Part shown: piece after piece, positions 7,821 to 16,598 of the stretch
How the letters are laid out: each line of letters opens with the position of its first letter
Numbering within the stretch: the first letter of the stretch is position 1
Assembly (NCBI GenBank): GCA_052032335.1
Contig: JBPEWV010000033.1
Coordinates: forward strand, 1-25,486
DNA length: 25,486 nucleotides
Direction: 5' to 3'
DNA from: Pleionea sp052032335
GTDB taxonomy: Bacteria; Pseudomonadota; Gammaproteobacteria; Enterobacterales; Kangiellaceae
Translations under genes and position numbers: made by a program
The notes under the pieces: generated by a model
Databases searched by the model: none
Told to the model about the DNA's origin: nothing
The model's input: only the letters and a program-made list of their open reading frames with translations

Positions 7821-8585
7821 TTATCGAGCAATGCCGCGGTTGGAATTTTCAAGAAAGTCGATAAACATCAAAATATGTTCCGACTTGTTTTCTTGCTGTT
7901 TTAACTCACCGATCGCTTGTTCTAACTTAAGACCTTTACGGTACAACACTCGATACGCGTTTTTAATGGCTCGAATGTCTTCGCTGGTAAACCCGCGACG
8001 CTTTAAACCTTCAGAGTTTATCGCACGGGGAACACCGTCTTGCAGCATAACAAAAGGAGGAATGTCTTGTGAGATTCGACTGTTCATTCCGGCAAATGCG
8101 TGGGCACCGATTTTACAAAACTGATGTACACCAGTAAATCCGCCAAGAATCACCCAGTCAGAAACACGGACGTGTCCGGCAGCTGAAGCGTTATTAGCAA
8201 AAATTACGTTATCGCCGATGATACAATCGTGAGCGATGTGGGTGTACGCCATGAACAACCCATTACTGCCGATTTGTGTGTAACCGATGTCCTGAACAGT
8301 ACCACGATGAACCGTGCACGACTCGCGGAAAACATTATTGTCTCCGATAATCGTTTTGGTCGGCTCACCCTGATATTTTTTATCCTGATTTTCTTCACCA
8401 ATGCTGGCGAATTGAAAAAAGCGATTGTTCTTCCCAATGCGGGTGTGGCCATTGATGACCACATGCGGTCCGACTCGTGTGCCCGAATCGATGGTTACAT
8501 CGGGACCAATAATCGAATAAGGCCCAACCTCTACGTCGCTGGCCAACTCTGCTTTGGGATCAATAATCGCTGTAGGATGAATCAT
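7821..8585 (-). CDS. lpxA: UDP-N-acetylglucosamine O-acyltransferase
   Basis: LpxA transfers a 3-hydroxyacyl chain from ACP to the 3-OH of UDP-GlcNAc, the first step of lipid A synthesis. A longer frame reaches 8624, but the chosen ATG at 8585 gives MIHPTAIIDPKAEL, which matches the family start. It is preceded by AAGAG at good spacing and overlaps the fabZ stop as ATGA. The 254 residues contain a left-handed hexapeptide-repeat helix and a helical C-terminus. His116, His119 (catalytic; H125 in E. coli), His138 and His154 are present, as is FASIGEENQDKKYQGEPT. Met167 in GAHAFAGMNSR occupies the site of E. coli G173 and Pseudomonas aeruginosa M169, the ruler that sets acyl length; C10 is therefore inferred. 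Confidence 0.97.
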   Translation of the reverse strand: MIHPTAIIDPKAELASDVEVGPYSIIGPDVTIDSGTRVGPHVVINGHTRIGKNNRFFQFASIGEENQDKKYQGEPTKTIIGDNNVFRESCTVHRGTVQDIGYTQIGSNGLFMAYTHIAHDCIIGDNVIFANNASAAGHVRVSDWVILGGFTGVHQFCKIGAHAFAGMNSRISQDIPPFVMLQDGVPRAINSEGLKRRGFTSEDIRAIKNAYRVLYRKGLKLEQAIGELKQQENKSEHILMFIDFLENSNRGIAR

Positions 8586-9049
8586 ACAATGCTCTTTTTC
8601 GCACACATAAGATCGGCTGAACACACCACTTGATCGTCGACGATGGCTTCAGCTTTGAATTTCCACATGTCTTTCTTACGACGTTGCACAACCACGTGTA
8701 AATGAACCTGATCGCCCGGCTCCACAGGGCGCTTAAATCGGGCGTTATCGATGCCAACAAAATAATACAATGAGTCGCCGTCGGGCAGCTCGCCCATGGT
8801 TTTAAACGCCAAAATCCCGGTTGCCTGAGCTAAAGCTTCCAGAATGAGCACACCCGGCATAACCGGACGATGCGGGAAATGCCCTGTAAAACAGGGTTCG
8901 TTTACAGTGATGTTTTTGATCGCGTGTAAAGACTCTCCTAATTTATAGTCCAAAACCCGATCAATCAAAAGAAACGGATACCGATGAGGTAAATGTTTCA
9001 TCACTTCGTGTATGTCCATCACTGAAATATCATTCTCTTGTTCACTCAT
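8582..9049 (-). CDS. fabZ: 3-hydroxyacyl-[acyl-carrier-protein] dehydratase
   Basis: FabZ dehydrates 3-hydroxyacyl-ACP in fatty-acid elongation and competes with LpxA and LpxD for the same substrates, which explains its place between them. The hot-dog fold sequence has LPHRYPFLLIDRVL, the catalytic GHFPHRPVMPGVLILEALAQ (His57 and Glu71 from the start used here) and GIDNARFKRPVEPGDQ. The frame begins with GTG-ATG; I chose the ATG at 9049, giving 155 aa, though GTG at 9052 is possible. The start overlaps the lpxD end by eight bases and the stop overlaps the lpxA start by four. Confidence 0.97.
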   Translation of the reverse strand: MSEQENDISVMDIHEVMKHLPHRYPFLLIDRVLDYKLGESLHAIKNITVNEPCFTGHFPHRPVMPGVLILEALAQATGILAFKTMGELPDGDSLYYFVGIDNARFKRPVEPGDQVHLHVVVQRRKKDMWKFKAEAIVDDQVVCSADLMCAKKSIV

Positions 9050-10088
9050 CACTGCTCTCGCTTTTTAATTTTGCTAATTCTTTTTCAAGTTGCTTAACCG
9101 TCTTCGCCATTTCGTCTAATTGACGCAAACGGGCAACGTTTCGTTTCCATTCTCGATTGGACATCAATGGTGTGCCCGATGAATAAGCGCCTTTTTCTAA
9201 CGACTTGCTTACCTGAGAGCCGGCAGTAATGTGTACCCCATCCGCCAGCTCAATATGTCCTAAAATCGTGACTCGACCACTCACTGTACAATAGCGGCCA
9301 ACCTTAGAACTTCCGGCCACACCGGAATAAGCAGCCATAGCACTGTGATCGCCAAATTCCACGTTGTGGGCCAGATGACATAGATTATCTAATTTTACAT
9401 CATTTCCAATCAGCGTATCGTTAATTGCGCCACGATCGATGGTACAGTTCGCGCCACATTCGAAATCATCACCAATGACAACGCCGCCCAATTGAGGGAT
9501 TTTCACCCAATTACCCGACTCGTTGGCAAAACCAAACCCATCGGATCCGATCACCGAGCCCGAATGCACAATGGCTCGTTTTCCGAGCGTCACGCCGTGG
9601 TACAAAGATACATTGGCATGCAGCCTTGAGTTTTCACCGATCCGACATCGTTCGCCAATAAAACACCCCGGCCCAATCTGAACGCCTGAATCCACCGTAA
9701 CATTGGCATCAATGGTAACGTTAGCAGCGATTGAAGCGTTGGGTGAAACAGTTGCACTGGGATCAATAACAGCACTCGGATGAATACCTGACGGCTGCTG
9801 TGGCGTGGTATCCAATAGTTGGGCAACTTTGGCGAATCCCAAATAGGGGTTTTTCATTACCAGTGCATTAACCGGGCACTGCTCCGCCAGTTCCTCTGAC
9901 AGAATAATCGCGCTGGCACCCGTCGTCTGTAAAAAAGATTGATATTTCGGATTACTGAGAAAGGCGATATCGCCGTCACCGGAATCCTGGATGGTATTAA
10001 TAGCAAAGACGCGGCAAGCCGCGTCTCCTTTTACTGTTGCACCAATTTTTTGGGCAATGTCTTTCAGGGTGTACCCTTTATCCGACAT
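9042..10088 (-). CDS. lpxD: UDP-3-O-(3-hydroxyacyl)glucosamine N-acyltransferase
   Basis: LpxD adds the N-linked 3-hydroxyacyl chain in the third step of lipid A synthesis. The 348-aa protein (341 in E. coli) has the usual three parts. An N-terminal uridine-binding domain (1-100) includes IAFLSNPKY. A hexapeptide-repeat helix (about 101-310) holds catalytic His241 in LCHLAHNVEFGDH and HSGSVIGSDGFGFA. A C-terminal coiled helix (WKRNVARLRQLDEM onward) follows. GGGGA before the ATG at 10088 supports the start. It follows skp by 15 bp. Confidence 0.98.
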   Translation of the reverse strand: MSDKGYTLKDIAQKIGATVKGDAACRVFAINTIQDSGDGDIAFLSNPKYQSFLQTTGASAIILSEELAEQCPVNALVMKNPYLGFAKVAQLLDTTPQQPSGIHPSAVIDPSATVSPNASIAANVTIDANVTVDSGVQIGPGCFIGERCRIGENSRLHANVSLYHGVTLGKRAIVHSGSVIGSDGFGFANESGNWVKIPQLGGVVIGDDFECGANCTIDRGAINDTLIGNDVKLDNLCHLAHNVEFGDHSAMAAYSGVAGSSKVGRYCTVSGRVTILGHIELADGVHITAGSQVSKSLEKGAYSSGTPLMSNREWKRNVARLRQLDEMAKTVKQLEKELAKLKSESSDE

Positions 10089-10103
10089 TAGTTTTTCCCC
10101 AAA

Positions 10104-10610
10104 TTAATTTCCAGCAGCGCCCAGTTTCGCAAGAATTTGGTCCGACACATCCAATGAAGGATCGGCCCATAATAGAGCGTCTGAATTTACGATCATTTTA
10201 TAACCGTTTTTCTCAGCGAATGTTGCCACTTCTTTCATAATTGACTGGGCTAATACACGTTGCTCATCTTGGCTTCGACGCTGCATGTCTTCTTGAAGTG
10301 CGTTACGTTTCAACTTGATTTGAGTTTCTAACTCCTGACCTTTACGGTTCAAGTCGATGCGCTCTTGTTCGCTCATAGTGGTACCGTCTTTTTTGAACTT
10401 CTCTTGAAGTTTCTGGTACTCGCTAACTAACCCTTTGATCGCTTCTTCTTGTTCTTTAAACTCAGACTTAAGTTTTTCAGTAATAGCGACTCGTTGTGGC
10501 GACTTAGTCATTACGTATTGCACATTAACGTAACCAAGTTTAGCTTCTTCTGCCTGTGCCACCGACGCCATCGCAATAACAGATAGCAAAATAGTCATTA
10601 ATTGTTTCAA
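10104..10610 (-). CDS. skp: Periplasmic chaperone Skp/OmpH
   Basis: Skp is a trimeric periplasmic holdase that carries unfolded outer-membrane proteins to BamA, whose gene lies immediately upstream. The 168-aa product has a signal peptide (MKQLMTILLSVIAMASVAQA, cleavage after residue 20), the LGYVNVQYVMTKSPQ strand, then a long charged coiled coil (about 45-125) forming the tentacles, and a closing domain with NSDALLWADPSLDVS. The start is TTG at 10610, not the ATG four codons later. The strong Shine-Dalgarno is correctly spaced only for the TTG, and the TTG restores the basic residue of the signal peptide. Confidence 0.95.
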   Translation of the reverse strand: MKQLMTILLSVIAMASVAQAEEAKLGYVNVQYVMTKSPQRVAITEKLKSEFKEQEEAIKGLVSEYQKLQEKFKKDGTTMSEQERIDLNRKGQELETQIKLKRNALQEDMQRRSQDEQRVLAQSIMKEVATFAEKNGYKMIVNSDALLWADPSLDVSDQILAKLGAAGN

Positions 10611-10614
10611 AGTA

Positions 10615-10623
10615 CTTCCCCTT
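10615..10623 (-). promoter_or_regulatory. Ribosome binding site deciding the TTG start of skp
   Basis: On the minus strand AAGGGGAAG lies four bases before TTG at 10610 (seven from the GGGG core). The next ATG at 10598 is about 17 bases away, too far, so the TTG is preferred. Confidence 0.7.
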
Positions 10624-10663
10624 GTGTTCTAAGTCTTAATTGTATTTAAAATATACGGATTAT

Positions 10664-13153
10664 TTAAAATGTTCGCCCAATGTTAAATTGCAACGTTTCA
10701 AACTCATCAAAGCGCTGCTCTCTAATGGGGCGACCTAAACTGATTGATATCGGGCCCATAGGTGATAACCATTGTACCGCAAATCCTGCTGAGACTCGAT
10801 AGGTTCCAGCGTCGCCGTAATCGGGCATTGGGCCCTGTGCACCATTAGGCAAAATAACCGACATGCCTGCGTAATCCTCGCGATCGAACTTGGTACGCCA
10901 AACATTACCCACATCAACAAAGAAAGACGTTCTCACCGAACGGTTATTTTCGGCAAACGGTGTTGGGAAAATGAGCTCTAAGGTACCGGTAGCCTTAGCG
11001 TTACCGCCCGATGAAAAACGGGTCAACTGAATATTATCGAATTCAGATGGAAGCAACACATTAAAGTCGGTACTGCCATCTGGCCCCACAATCGTTCTTG
11101 TGGTGGGGCTGCGAATAATCTCTCTAGGCCCAACTGTATTGTTTTCAAATCCGCGCAGAGAATCGGAAGATCCGCCGTAAAAATTCTCAAAATACGGTAG
11201 GTCTTCGTTCACACCTTCACCGTAGCCATCACCAAATGAGAAAGATGCGGCAGTCTTCAAACTCCAGCCTCGAGCAAAAGCCCAGTAATTGGAGAAGTTG
11301 TAACTAATTTTATAATACTCAAGATCACTATTCGGTACTGAGGCCTCTAATGACACCTGATTCAACGAGCCATTGTCGGGGAATATTCCTCGATTTAAAG
11401 TATTGCGCATCCAACCTGTTTGCAATTCAAACAACTCAAAATCAAGTGAGGTATCGACGAACGGGTCCAGACCAAAGCCACGGAATAAATCCATAATGGG
11501 TTCTGAGCGGCCACCGGATTGCGAGCGAGGGTAAGAATTCAATTGATTGCGTAAAAAGGTACCACCAAAGCTGAAACGGGATACTTCACTGAGTGGCACA
11601 CCCCAGGTTGCTCCAAGCCCTAATGATTTTTGCGATGACCGGTTGATGTTTAACGCAGAATAATCGGTTTCACGATAGAACAAGTTGTAACCCAAACTGA
11701 TGCCATCGATGGTGAAATAGGGGTCGGTATAACTGAAATTGTAATTCTTAACCGCTTTCGAATTATTCAAAGAAAAGGCGACGCGATTACCACTACCCAA
11801 AAAGTTTTCGTGACTGATACTGGCCTGAAGCGATAAACCGTAAAAACTTCCGTAACCTAGTCCACCAGAAATGGTTCCTGCGGAGCGCTCTTTCACCTGA
11901 AACTCGACATCCACCTGGTCTTCGGTGCCTTCCACTTTAGGTGTTTCAACAGACGCCTCTTCAATAAAAGACAAACGTTCCAGACGGGTTTTCGATCGTT
12001 CAACCAATTGAGTCGACAGAGCTTCTTTTTCCATCAAACGAACTTCGCGACGCAATACATGGTCGTCAGTAGCCTCGTTACCTGTAAACACCACGCGTCG
12101 GACGTAGGTTTTTTGTTTCGGGTCGACAAAAATGGTCATACTGACTTCAAGGTTATCTTCATCAATATCTGGCACGCTCAATACCTTGGCGAAGGCGTAT
12201 CCTTTATAACCCAACCATTCCGAAATTCGTTCCTCAGCAAAACTGATGGCCGCACCACTGTAAGTGTCACCTTTTTTCAACGGTACCAGTGAGCGCAATT
12301 GTTCTTCAGTGTAAATCAACTCACCAGAGAACTTGATTTCTTTCACCGTGAACTTTTCACCTTCATCAATATTAAGCGTGATGAACATACTTTTACGATC
12401 CGGTGAAATAGAAACCTGTGTCGAGACAATTTGAAATTTTAAATACCCGCGATCCAGATAATAATTGCGCAGCTTCTCCATATCGCCGGATAATTTTTCA
12501 CGGGCGTATTGATTATCGCTGGTAAAAAAGGAAAACATGCCACCGGTGGTGAGTTCAAATTGATCGAGCAATTCTTCGTCAGTAAATATACTATTACCAA
12601 CTATATTAATTTCTTGAATTGTCGCTGGCTCACCTTCGTCGATATCGAGACGAACTTGCACTCGATTGCGCGACATGTTCACTGCCCGGGTTTTAACATC
12701 GACGCCGTACTTACCATGGGAGAAATATTGATTTTGAATTTCGGAGGCGATTGCTTCTAACGCGGCAGCTTGAAAAACTTCTCCTTTGGCAAAACCTGCG
12801 CCACGCATTCCGGCGAGTAAGTCTTCGGTTTTAAGCTGCTTATTTCCGTCAATAATAATTTCAGAAATAATCGGACGCTCTTCAACTTCGATGATCAGCG
12901 TGTTGCCATCGCGCAATACTTTAATGTACTCAAACGAGGTCGAATCATTGAGTGATCGAATCACACTCGGTAGACGAGCTTGATCCAGCGTTTCACCAAC
13001 TTGAATCGGAAGATAGGTAAAAAACGTTCCCAGTTCGATTCGTTGCAAACCTTTCACTTTGATATCTTCGACTTTGAATGGCTCAAATCCGGCCATCAGA
13101 GAACTGCTCGCAAGCAATAAAATCGAACTAAAAATTATTTGTTTTATTGTCAT
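10664..13153 (-). CDS. bamA: Outer membrane protein assembly factor BamA
   Basis: BamA is the central Omp85 subunit of the BAM complex that folds beta-barrel proteins into the outer membrane. The 829-aa precursor has a signal peptide ending SSLMA (residue 21). Five POTRA domains follow (about 22-420; for example FKVEDIKVKGLQRIELGTFF and PTIQEINIVGNSIFTDEEL-type starts), then a 16-strand barrel beginning near AGTISGGLGYGSF. The conserved loop-6 motif is LRGFENNTVGPRE (about residue 665). The terminal Phe of QFNIGRTF fits the outer-membrane sorting signal. It lies between rseP and skp as in other gammaproteobacteria. The ribosome site GGAG is rather distant from the ATG (about 13 bases). Confidence 0.98.
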   Translation of the reverse strand: MTIKQIIFSSILLLASSSLMAGFEPFKVEDIKVKGLQRIELGTFFTYLPIQVGETLDQARLPSVIRSLNDSTSFEYIKVLRDGNTLIIEVEERPIISEIIIDGNKQLKTEDLLAGMRGAGFAKGEVFQAAALEAIASEIQNQYFSHGKYGVDVKTRAVNMSRNRVQVRLDIDEGEPATIQEINIVGNSIFTDEELLDQFELTTGGMFSFFTSDNQYAREKLSGDMEKLRNYYLDRGYLKFQIVSTQVSISPDRKSMFITLNIDEGEKFTVKEIKFSGELIYTEEQLRSLVPLKKGDTYSGAAISFAEERISEWLGYKGYAFAKVLSVPDIDEDNLEVSMTIFVDPKQKTYVRRVVFTGNEATDDHVLRREVRLMEKEALSTQLVERSKTRLERLSFIEEASVETPKVEGTEDQVDVEFQVKERSAGTISGGLGYGSFYGLSLQASISHENFLGSGNRVAFSLNNSKAVKNYNFSYTDPYFTIDGISLGYNLFYRETDYSALNINRSSQKSLGLGATWGVPLSEVSRFSFGGTFLRNQLNSYPRSQSGGRSEPIMDLFRGFGLDPFVDTSLDFELFELQTGWMRNTLNRGIFPDNGSLNQVSLEASVPNSDLEYYKISYNFSNYWAFARGWSLKTAASFSFGDGYGEGVNEDLPYFENFYGGSSDSLRGFENNTVGPREIIRSPTTRTIVGPDGSTDFNVLLPSEFDNIQLTRFSSGGNAKATGTLELIFPTPFAENNRSVRTSFFVDVGNVWRTKFDREDYAGMSVILPNGAQGPMPDYGDAGTYRVSAGFAVQWLSPMGPISISLGRPIREQRFDEFETLQFNIGRTF

Positions 13154-13174
13154 ATAGACTGTCGAACTCCAAAA

Positions 13175-14500
13175 CTACAAACGAGCGATATCGTTAAATA
13201 TTGCAATAGTCATCAACCCAAGCACCATCAAGATGCCAACTTTCATACCAAATTCCTGAGCTTTTTCTGATAAAGGTTTGCCCTTAATCCACTCAAGGGT
13301 ATTGAACAATAAATGTCCACCATCGAGCACAGGAACCGGCAACAGGTTTATAAGACCAAGATTCACGCTGATCATTCCCAAAAAGCTGAGGAAATATACC
13401 AGTCCTCCGCGCACAGAGCTACCCGCACCTTCGGCAATTGAGATAGGTCCACCCAGCGATTTGGTAGAAACTTCCCCTAAAATCAACTTCTTAAGCATGG
13501 TTACCGTTAATGAAATAACTCGCCAGGTTTCATCAACCGCTAAGACAAACCCTTCGTACACGCCCGCTTCATGGATTTTTACTGCCTGATAAGGCATTAC
13601 ACCGATTAAAAAACGACCATTTTCTTGTTGCGGCCGAATGTTTAATTGCTGATTCACACCGTTTCGCTCTACGGTGACGTGAATCGCCTCGGTAGACTTT
13701 ACCGACTGCATGAACTTAGCGACATCATTAAACGATTTAATCGGAATGTCGTTCATTTCAACAATTCGATCGCCGACGCGCATACCGGCCGCTTTTGCGG
13801 CACCATCGTCAGACATCCCTCCAATCAGCGAATCCAACTCTCGCTTCGGAACAATCCCTAGACTTTTAAAAATGTCTGGACGGCGATCATTGACCTGCCA
13901 CTGGTCAATATTCATACGATGTGTTTGTTGGCTGCCTGTAATAGGATCTTGAGTTACTAACTCAATGGTTCCCTGCTCGCCCATTCGTTCAACCAATGCC
14001 CAGGAAACGCTTTTCCATCCGGATACAGGTTCATCGTCTATCGCGACGATTTCGTGATTGGCTTTTAGACCGGCCTTTTCAGCAATGGATCCCTCAACCG
14101 GCGAACCTAAAATGGGTTTAGGTTCGACCACACCCAACATAAACATAAACCAGAAAACAATTAGCGCTAAAAGAAAATTGGCAACCGGCCCGGCAGCCAC
14201 GATGATGTTACGCTTCCATATCGGTTGTCGGTTAAAAGCGAACGGTTTATCTTCTTCGGCAACATCGCTGTCTCGTTCGTCGAGCATTTTGACATAGCCA
14301 CCAAGCGGAATACCGGCAACCACAAACTCAACACCATTTTTAGCAACACGCTTGTATAAAGGCTTGCCAAAACCAACCGAGAAGCGCAAAACTTTTACGC
14401 CCAGTTTTCTAGCCGCATAATAATGCCCCCACTCATGGAAAGTAACTAACACCCCGAGTGTGACCAGTAATGAAGCTGTATAAAACAAAAAATCTAACAT
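13175..14500 (-). CDS. rseP: RIP metalloprotease RseP (sigma-E pathway site-2 protease)
   Basis: RseP cleaves anti-sigma factor RseA within the inner membrane after DegS, releasing sigma-E; it also removes remnant signal peptides. The 441-aa protein (450 in E. coli) has the zinc motif HEWGH (His22, Glu23, His26) in the first membrane helix, then RFSVGFGKPLY and GIPLGGYVKMLDE. Two tandem PDZ domains (about 115-310) precede the later zinc ligand in LLPVPVLDGGHLLFN. Membrane helices lie near residues 1-25, 95-120, 370-395 and 415-437. The Shine-Dalgarno is poorly spaced, suggesting coupling to dxr 18 bp upstream. Confidence 0.97.
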   Translation of the reverse strand: MLDFLFYTASLLVTLGVLVTFHEWGHYYAARKLGVKVLRFSVGFGKPLYKRVAKNGVEFVVAGIPLGGYVKMLDERDSDVAEEDKPFAFNRQPIWKRNIIVAAGPVANFLLALIVFWFMFMLGVVEPKPILGSPVEGSIAEKAGLKANHEIVAIDDEPVSGWKSVSWALVERMGEQGTIELVTQDPITGSQQTHRMNIDQWQVNDRRPDIFKSLGIVPKRELDSLIGGMSDDGAAKAAGMRVGDRIVEMNDIPIKSFNDVAKFMQSVKSTEAIHVTVERNGVNQQLNIRPQQENGRFLIGVMPYQAVKIHEAGVYEGFVLAVDETWRVISLTVTMLKKLILGEVSTKSLGGPISIAEGAGSSVRGGLVYFLSFLGMISVNLGLINLLPVPVLDGGHLLFNTLEWIKGKPLSEKAQEFGMKVGILMVLGLMTIAIFNDIARL

Positions 14501-14518
14501 TAATTCATTGGTACCTTT

Positions 14519-15697
14519 TTACTGACGCTCTATGATCGAAGCGGCTTCTCGTCTGGCAGCTTCATCCTGCGCTAACAGCTCGTCAATTTCGACGCATGTT
14601 TTATTGTTCACACGCTGCATCACTGAAGCGTTAATACGGGCAATTTCTGGAAATCGAATTTTGCCGTCTAGAAACGCTGCGACAGAAACCTCATTCGCAG
14701 CATTTAAAATTGCCGGCATGCTACCACCTTCTTCGAAGGCGTCAAATGCCAAGCTCAGACATGGATAACGAACGGCGTCTGGTTTTTCGAAACCTAATTG
14801 AGTGACCACAGCAAAATCCAATGGTTCCACCCCTGCCTCAATTCTCTCCGGCCAGGATAAGCCATAAGCAATGGGTGTACGCATATCAGGTTGCCCCATT
14901 TGCGCCAGAACGGAGCCGTCCTGATAACTCACCATCGAGTGAATGATACTTTGCGGATGCAACACCACTTCGAGCTGTTGTGGGCTGATCTGAAATAAAT
15001 GACAGGCTTCTATAACTTCCAGTCCTTTATTCATCATCGTGGCTGAATCAACCGAAATTTTCTTACCCATATCCCAGTTAGGATGCGCACAAGCCTGCTC
15101 TGGAGTAATATTTTCGAACTGCTCCAGAGGCGTGGTTCGAAACGGACCGCCAGAACCGGTCAATAGAATTTGACGTATGCCTGAGTTTTTAAACCCATTA
15201 TCAAAATAATTATGCGGCAAACATTGAAATATCGCGTTATGTTCCGAATCAATCGGTAACAGCGTGGCATGGTTGTCTTCTACGGCCTGCATCAGCAAGT
15301 TACCGGCGACAACCAGAGCTTCTTTATTCGCCAGTAGTATTTTTTTTCCAGCTTTGGCGGCGGCTAAAGTCGGTAACAAGCCGGCAGCACCGACAATGGC
15401 GGCCATCACCGTATCGACTGAAGAGTCAGCAGCAATTTGTTCCAACGCCGAATTTCCAAAGAGCAAGGTCGTCTCTTCCGACGCCACAGCAAACTGTTGC
15501 TCTAATTCAGTCGAAGGTTGAAGATTTGCAAGCACGGCAAATTCAGGGCGAAACTGCTTCACCTGCTCCAATAGCGCATCGACACTGCGACTTGCAGACA
15601 GAGCATAAACGGAAAACTTATCCGGATGTCGGGCAATCACATCGAGGGTGTTAACGCCAATTGAGCCTGTTGAGCCCAGAATCGAAACGCGTTGCAT
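14519..15697 (-). CDS. dxr: 1-deoxy-D-xylulose-5-phosphate reductoisomerase
   Basis: Dxr (IspC) converts DXP to 2-C-methylerythritol 4-phosphate with NADPH, the committed MEP-pathway step. The product feeds uppS, encoded two genes away. Two starts are possible: ATG at 15706 or 15697. I chose 15697 because AGGG lies nine bases before it, whereas it directly abuts the upstream ATG, and because MQRVSILGSTGSIG aligns with the E. coli start. The resulting 392-aa protein has the nucleotide loop GSTGSIG (8-14), metal ligands D150 and E152 in IDSEHNAIFQCL and E227 in MMNKGLEVIEA, plus TGSGGPF and LHPQSIIHSMV. It overlaps the cdsA stop by one base (TAATG). Confidence 0.97.
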   Translation of the reverse strand: MQRVSILGSTGSIGVNTLDVIARHPDKFSVYALSASRSVDALLEQVKQFRPEFAVLANLQPSTELEQQFAVASEETTLLFGNSALEQIAADSSVDTVMAAIVGAAGLLPTLAAAKAGKKILLANKEALVVAGNLLMQAVEDNHATLLPIDSEHNAIFQCLPHNYFDNGFKNSGIRQILLTGSGGPFRTTPLEQFENITPEQACAHPNWDMGKKISVDSATMMNKGLEVIEACHLFQISPQQLEVVLHPQSIIHSMVSYQDGSVLAQMGQPDMRTPIAYGLSWPERIEAGVEPLDFAVVTQLGFEKPDAVRYPCLSLAFDAFEEGGSMPAILNAANEVSVAAFLDGKIRFPEIARINASVMQRVNNKTCVEIDELLAQDEAARREAASIIERQ

Positions 15698-16575
15698 TAA
15701 AGCCATCCCTGTAACGATGCGAACAATAAAAAGAAGGGAGCTACCGCAATAGTGCTGTCCAGACGATCCAGAATGCCGCCATGTCCTGGCAATAGATGAC
15801 TGGTATCTTTGAGATTTTCCTGACGTTTTAACAAACTGACAAACAGATCACCAAACACGGAGATAACTGTGATTAAACAAATGGATAAAACAAATAATGG
15901 AACATTTTCAATGTGCAAATTCAGCAGGTAACTGCCTACAAAAGCGACCAGCAAACTCAAGACGATGCCACCGATAAAACCTTCCCAGGTTTTTCCGGGA
16001 CTAACGCTTGGCGCCAGCTTATGTTTTCCAAATGTTTTACCGAACACATAACCACCGACATCGGCACCCCAGATAAGCGCCAACATAAACAACACCAGAA
16101 AACCGCCAAAATACGGGTCTTGTACAATTTGAGTGTTTCGAACGGCAATGGCGGCAACCCAAAAGCCGACAATAAAAATGACACCCATTAACAAACGCAC
16201 CCAAGGCGAGCGATTCCAGAATGACTTCGACTTCTTGGAAATTAAAATCATCACAATTGCGATAGCCCAACCTATAACGGCCAACCAATAGGCAATTAAA
16301 GTTGAGGTCATGTGCCATTCGATGAACCAGGTTGACGGCCATAAAGAAAGATTCTGATTAAAATACCAGACAACAATGGAAACCAGAGACAAACTCAATG
16401 CATACAACGACTTTTGCGCACCTTTAGTCAACCCCGATAATCGAGCCCATTCCCACCCCATCAGATAATTTACCGCCAATAAAGCCACGGCAAATCCTTG
16501 CAGGTTGACTGCAAACAATACAAACCCAACCACTGGTAATAGGAGTAGCGCAGTTATAATTCGCTGTTTCAGCAT
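15697..16575 (-). CDS. cdsA: Phosphatidate cytidylyltransferase
   Basis: CdsA makes CDP-diacylglycerol from CTP and phosphatidic acid, the branch point of phospholipid synthesis in the inner membrane. The 292-aa protein is strongly hydrophobic with about eight membrane helices. It carries the CDP-diglyceride synthetase signature at residues 247-274: SLLKRQENLKD followed by PGHGGILDRLDS, including the two catalytic-site Asp residues. AGAGAA eight bases before the ATG supports the start. It is 23 bp after uppS in the cluster. Confidence 0.97.
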   Translation of the reverse strand: MLKQRIITALLLLPVVGFVLFAVNLQGFAVALLAVNYLMGWEWARLSGLTKGAQKSLYALSLSLVSIVVWYFNQNLSLWPSTWFIEWHMTSTLIAYWLAVIGWAIAIVMILISKKSKSFWNRSPWVRLLMGVIFIVGFWVAAIAVRNTQIVQDPYFGGFLVLFMLALIWGADVGGYVFGKTFGKHKLAPSVSPGKTWEGFIGGIVLSLLVAFVGSYLLNLHIENVPLFVLSICLITVISVFGDLFVSLLKRQENLKDTSHLLPGHGGILDRLDSTIAVAPFFLLFASLQGWL

Positions 16576-16598
16576 AAACTGTTTCTCTGTAATTGTTT

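Noticed and set aside
8586..8624. Longer lpxA start at 8624
   Set aside because: It would overlap fabZ by 43 bases and add 13 residues not found in the family. The ATG at 8585 has a ribosome site and aligns.
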